This document shows, in pieces, positions 6,344 through 9,451 of a stretch of DNA of 9,451 bases. The notes under the pieces are model-generated. The model did no database searches. It was not told the DNA's origin and was given only the letters and a program-made list of their open reading frames with translations. A program made the translations under genes and the position numbers. The DNA lies in contig JAJXTA010000063.1 of the NCBI GenBank assembly GCA_021784265.1, positions 1-9,451 of the forward strand. Direction: 5' to 3'. The stretch comes from a bacterium. GTDB lineage: Bacteria; Verrucomicrobiota; Verrucomicrobiia; Limisphaerales; J093. Numbering within the stretch: position 1 is the first letter of the stretch; every line of letters starts with the position of its first letter.

Positions 6344-7207
6344 CTACGCCGGCGCCAGGAGCGTGGCCGCGTCCGCGCTTGCCGGGAGCATCCGTCCCCC
6401 CTCGTAGAGGGCTTGGGCCCGGCCCTGCCGCCACGCGCGCAGCCGATAAAGGGTGGCGAAGAGGAAGTCCGGCGCCGCTCCGCCCTGGCCCCCAACCAGC
6501 TCGCCCCCGCGCCGGACGTTGTCCAACATCCAGGCCGGGAGCAGCAGGTGGTACGGGTTCCGTTTCACTTCCCCGACATGGAACGAGGTGGCGGCGACCA
6601 TGTCGCCCAGGTCGGTTGGGCTGGCTTCGACCATGAGGTTGGGCGTATCCATTTGGCCCCAGAACTCGGTCTCGACCAGGTAGCAGGTAAAGGCCGGGCC
6701 GAGTTGCCGGAGGGCGTCCATGACCAGCCAGTGGGTGCCGACGTGGGTGCTGTTCCAATCGCGGTCGTGGGGGAAGAGGATGGCGCGGGGCTGGTGCCGG
6801 GTTAACAGGTCCGCAATCGTTTGCACCATCGCATCCCAGCCCGCCGGCTCCTGTTGGCGCGTCTTGACGCTGACCTTCTCGAGGCCGTTGGGGCGGGTTG
6901 GGGTGAGGCCGAAGCCGAGGTAGGCGCAGGCGCGCTCCAGTTCCGCCAGGCGCTCGGCCTGGCGGGCGCGATGGCTGCCTTGGGTGACGGCTACGTTGAT
7001 CGCGTTCCACCGCGCCTCCCGCAGCCACCGCAGGGCCAGCAGCCCGACGATGCACTCGTCGTCCGGGTGGGGAGAGAAGATGAGGACTTTGGGGGCGTCC
7101 GCCGCCAGCGGGGGGCGGGGCGCGGGCGGGAAGCCGCCCAGCGGATGGTGCCGGGCGGCGGTGAGCAACCGGGAGTACCCGGCGACCATGTCGTGGTAAG
7201 GATTCAT
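6344..7207 (-). CDS. PIG-L (LmbE-like) family deacetylase
   Basis: The 287-residue protein belongs to the zinc-dependent N-deacetylase family that includes PIG-L, MshB and BshB. Members remove acetyl groups from GlcNAc-containing substrates. The first metal motif, SPHPDDE, is at 45-51 (His47 and Asp50 expected to bind zinc; Asp49 is the usual general base). The second, HDRDWNSTHVGTH, is at 147-159 and supplies the third histidine (His155 or His159). LVETEFW (177-183) and the following region are typical of the larger bacterial group. The frame is open upstream, but the ATG at 7207 overlaps the stop of the ROK gene as ATGA, so translation is probably coupled to it. Together the pair suggests amino-sugar handling. 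The substrate is not identifiable. The protein is predicted cytosolic; no signal peptide is seen. Confidence 0.93.
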   Translation of the reverse strand: MNPYHDMVAGYSRLLTAARHHPLGGFPPAPRPPLAADAPKVLIFSPHPDDECIVGLLALRWLREARWNAINVAVTQGSHRARQAERLAELERACAYLGFGLTPTRPNGLEKVSVKTRQQEPAGWDAMVQTIADLLTRHQPRAILFPHDRDWNSTHVGTHWLVMDALRQLGPAFTCYLVETEFWGQMDTPNLMVEASPTDLGDMVAATSFHVGEVKRNPYHLLLPAWMLDNVRRGGELVGGQGGAAPDFLFATLYRLRAWRQGRAQALYEGGRMLPASADAATLLAPA

Positions 7208-8637
7208 GACGCGAGTTGGGCCCCGGGGGCGGCGGCGACCACGGGGAGGCTGGCGGCGGCCACGGCTTGCCCGTGGCGTTTGGCCTTTTCGTCCGGCAGG
7301 TGGAGGGCCACGCGTTCGAGGAGGTCGGGGAACTCCGCCTCGAGCACCTGCCGCGCGCCGCGGAGGAGGAGATCGCCCCCCGGCCCGCTGGTCACGCGCC
7401 CCAGGAGGAGGACATGGCGGAAGTCGTAAAAGTCGGCGAAGTGAGCGACCGCATAGCCGAGATAAGTGCCGATGGTCTCGTAGATTTTGCGCGCCCGGTA
7501 ATCGCCGGCCAGCATGAGGGTCTGGACGAATTTGAGGGTCTCGGGCAGGGGCTGAGAGGGTTCGATCTCCAAGCCGGCCACCTCGGCCAAACGCCCGACG
7601 CATTGCTGGGAGAAGTACTTGGCCCCGCACCCGGCGTCGCGGGACCACTCGTCCACCGGGGCGTGGGGCTGGTAATCGACCGGGACGAAGGCCAGTTCGT
7701 TGAGCCAGGAGGTAATGTTGCCCTCGGGGGTGACGTAGCCGCCGGCGGTGCTGGTGCCCAGGGCGAGCCCCAGGACGGCGTTGTCGCCCAGGCTCATCGA
7801 GCCGGCCAAGGCGGTCACTTCCCCGTCGTTGACCACCTCCAACGGCACCCCGCCCCAGGCGCGTTGGAGTTCCAGGAACAGGTCCTTGGCCCGCCGTTCA
7901 AACGGTTCTGGCGGCACCCCGCGGAAGAGGGAGGCGACTTTGACGCGGTTATTGACGTAGATCCCGGCGGCGCTGCCGCCGATGGCATCGACGCGCGGGA
8001 GGTGCTCCGCCGCCCGCTTCAACCCTTGCATGATCTGGTCGAAGTGCCACTGCGGATCGGCTTGCGGGATGGGGTCCCAGGGCGCCTCTTCGCTGAACAC
8101 GGTTTTGCCGTCGATCACCGCCGCCACCTTGCGATCACTGCCGCCCAGGTCAAAACCCACACGGCAGCCGTTCCAATGGCGGCCCAGCGGTTGCGTCCGG
8201 GCACAGGCCGGAGGCAGCTCCTCCCGGCGGGTCAGGCGGACTTCGAACGGGCGTTCGTAAACCCGCGCACCCATGATATTGGCGTCGAATACCCCGGCCC
8301 GCGCCTCCAGGTAGTGGCGCTGCAGGGCTTGCGCCAGCGCCGCCGGGCCGGCGAAATAGACCCGGTAGCCCCCACGCGACCAGAGCAGGAACTTCAGCCA
8401 GCGCTCGATTACGAGCGAGTTGCCCTCCGCCGCCGGATGCGCCTCGGGTAAGACTTCGGTCGAGAAATGGAAGACCGAGCCGTCGGCCTGTTCCAAGGCG
8501 ACGGTCACCGGGACGGCCTGGCCGGAGGCGCTCGCCAGCGCGCGAAAAGCCCGGTTGGCCAACACCGGCGGGCGAAAGGCGGGGTCCAGCACCGGGGTTA
8601 CCTTCGGCGCCACCAAATTCAGTCCTCGGTTTCTCAT
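7204..8637 (-). CDS. ROK-family (sugar kinase-like) protein with long N-terminal extension
   Basis: The 477-residue product has an ASKHA-fold ROK core from about residue 158. The phosphate-1 motif VGFDLGGSDRKVAAV is at 160-174. GGSAAGIYVNN (220-230) and VVNDGEVTALAG (268-279) follow; Asp271 sits at the usual catalytic-base position. The second phosphate motif LALGTSTAGGYV is at 291-302. Residues 1-157 form an extra domain (motif VLDPAFRPPVLANRAFRAL at 16-34) not present in simple glucokinases. The canonical ROK zinc motif (C-x-C-G-x2-G-C) is not seen; only Cys337 and Cys346 occur nearby (GCGAKYFSQQC). There is no DNA-binding helix-turn-helix like that of NagC, so a catalytic or sensing role is more likely than repression. 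The ATG at 8637 is chosen over the longer open frame to 8790, whose extra residues are proline/alanine-rich noise. The PIG-L gene follows with a 4-base overlap. Confidence 0.88.
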   Translation of the reverse strand: MRNRGLNLVAPKVTPVLDPAFRPPVLANRAFRALASASGQAVPVTVALEQADGSVFHFSTEVLPEAHPAAEGNSLVIERWLKFLLWSRGGYRVYFAGPAALAQALQRHYLEARAGVFDANIMGARVYERPFEVRLTRREELPPACARTQPLGRHWNGCRVGFDLGGSDRKVAAVIDGKTVFSEEAPWDPIPQADPQWHFDQIMQGLKRAAEHLPRVDAIGGSAAGIYVNNRVKVASLFRGVPPEPFERRAKDLFLELQRAWGGVPLEVVNDGEVTALAGSMSLGDNAVLGLALGTSTAGGYVTPEGNITSWLNELAFVPVDYQPHAPVDEWSRDAGCGAKYFSQQCVGRLAEVAGLEIEPSQPLPETLKFVQTLMLAGDYRARKIYETIGTYLGYAVAHFADFYDFRHVLLLGRVTSGPGGDLLLRGARQVLEAEFPDLLERVALHLPDEKAKRHGQAVAAASLPVVAAAPGAQLAS

Positions 8638-8830
8638 GCGGCGCTTGAGTGTACCCCAAGCCACGCCGCGGGGAAATGGAAAAAGGGGGGCCGGAGGCTC
8701 GGGGGTCGAGGCTGAGGCGGGCCCGCGGGCAGGAGCAACGCCACCCGGCGGGGCGGAGTGTGGCAGCCACGGGCCCGCGGGCGGCGCCACCGCGGGAAGG
8801 TGGGCACGCCCGAGCGCTCAGCGAGGGCGG

Positions 8831-9451
8831 TCAGCGCCGCGGCGGTAGTCCGGTGAGGACGCGGACCAGGAAATCCCGGTAGCCGTCCAGGTCCTGCCAG
8901 CGCGTGGCCACGGACATGGGAGCGCCCGCGGGGTCGGGTTTGGTGAAGCCATCGCTGGTGACGGTGAGCCGGAGGTCTTCCCGCTCCAGCAGAGGGCGGG
9001 GGCCGGGCAAGGCCAGGTAGATGGCGACGGTGTCGAAGAGGACGCTGCTGGCCTTGACGGCGTCGTTTTTGGCCCAGAGCCGGTAGTTGTGCACCAGGGC
9101 CTGGGTTAAGGGGTCGGGGCTGTCGAGGACCTGTTGGAAACGGGGGCCTTCGAGGCGGACCAGGCCGCAGGTGTCCAGCGGGGTGATGGTGAGCTTGCGC
9201 CAGGGGGCCAGCAGGACGGTGCGGGCGGCGGCGACATCGGCCTTCACGTTCCACTCGGCGCACACGGGGCCGCCGTCGTAGCCTTTGCGGACGCTGCCTT
9301 GCATGCCGACGAAGAAGGCCTTGCGGGCCAGGGCGGGTTGGCGATGGAGCGCGGCCGCGACGGTTTGGGAGGGGCCGATGCTGATGATGGTGAGGGGCTC
9401 AGGGGCCTGGTCCACGGCGTCGATCAAGGCCTGGACGCCGTCTTGGTGGAC
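8831..9451 (-). CDS. Nucleoside hydrolase-like protein, C-terminal part (runs off the right edge)
   Basis: The visible 206 residues are the C-terminal two thirds of an inosine/uridine-preferring nucleoside hydrolase-like fold. The N-terminus, with the DxDxxxDD calcium motif, is outside the window. TIISIGPSQTVAAAL (21-35 of the fragment), FFVGMQGS (46-53), CAEWNVKADVAAAR (64-77) and ITPLDTCGL (89-97) correspond to the family's GPLTN, MGG, EFN-x-x-x-DPEAA and VPLDVT blocks. Such enzymes cleave the N-glycosidic bond of nucleosides. Near residue 139-140 the fragment reads SSVLFDTVAIY, where family members usually have HDP-x-A: the Asp is kept and the His is Phe. That may mean altered substrate use or an atypical mechanism. 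It is upstream of the ROK/PIG-L pair on the same strand, 193 bases away, so co-transcription is possible. Confidence 0.85.
   Translation of the reverse strand, partial: VHQDGVQALIDAVDQAPEPLTIISIGPSQTVAAALHRQPALARKAFFVGMQGSVRKGYDGGPVCAEWNVKADVAAARTVLLAPWRKLTITPLDTCGLVRLEGPRFQQVLDSPDPLTQALVHNYRLWAKNDAVKASSVLFDTVAIYLALPGPRPLLEREDLRLTVTSDGFTKPDPAGAPMSVATRWQDLDGYRDFLVRVLTGLPPRR

Noticed and set aside
6171..7055. 294-codon minus-strand frame overlapping the PIG-L gene and the TMEM14 gene start
   Set aside because: It is out of frame with PIG-L, extremely Arg/Pro/Gly-rich, and has no motif.
7208..7648. Upstream extension of the PIG-L reading frame
   Set aside because: It lies antiparallel-free but inside the ROK gene in another frame and is Arg/Pro-rich; the ATGA overlap at 7204-7207 gives a better start.
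7216..8451. 411-codon plus-strand open frame opposite the ROK gene
   Set aside because: It is an antisense shadow in GC-rich coding DNA; the minus strand carries ordered ROK motifs.
8638..8790. N-terminal extension of the ROK protein
   Set aside because: The added 51 residues are Pro/Ala/Gly-rich, unlike a real domain, and the conserved part begins near residue 10 of the shorter form.
1..9451. CRISPR arrays, insertion sequences, phage or toxin-antitoxin modules
   Set aside because: I found no regularly spaced repeats, transposase or integrase motifs, or small gene pairs of that type in the window.

Overview
The window is a high-GC bacterial chromosome segment. It most likely comes from the Verrucomicrobiota, in the Pedosphaera/Limisphaera-like part of the phylum. 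The main evidence is a pair of prepilin-like proteins with the [23 protein letters not shown] leader and an H-X9-DG box, a protein type abundant in Verrucomicrobiota, Planctomycetota and Lentisphaerota. A likely TIGR04073-family (exosortase-associated) lipoprotein and a ROK/PIG-L gene pair fit the same assignment. This is inference from protein style; no 16S or other marker is present.

Layout, left half (+ strand): the C-terminal end of a P1B-type metal-transporting ATPase (1-370); aroB, 3-dehydroquinate synthase (491-1621); a small lipoprotein (1649-2107); ispE of the MEP isoprenoid pathway (2237-3139), followed by a terminator-like hairpin; and a tRNA-Gln(TTG) with encoded CCA (3226-3299). 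A 435-base stretch without a convincing gene follows. Then come two tandem paralogous prepilin-like genes (3735-4616 and 4913-5788), each behind its own similar promoter.

Layout, right half (- strand): a TMEM14-family small membrane protein (5881-6174), convergent with the second prepilin-like gene; a PIG-L (LmbE-like) deacetylase (6344-7207) whose start overlaps by 4 bases the end of a long ROK-family sugar-kinase-like protein (7204-8637); and the C-terminal part of a nucleoside-hydrolase-like protein running off the right edge (8831-9451). The ROK/PIG-L pair is translationally coupled and suggests amino-sugar or glycoside metabolism, but no substrate can be read from the sequence.

Most of the window is ordinary housekeeping and phylum-typical accessory content. 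I do not see a clear new system. The points most worth a second look are: the shared 11-mer promoter element in front of both prepilin-like genes; the nucleoside-hydrolase-like protein with Phe where the family usually has His; the ROK protein with a roughly 155-residue N-terminal extension and no canonical zinc motif; a possible leaderless promoter for aroB; and the general lack of Shine-Dalgarno sequences.
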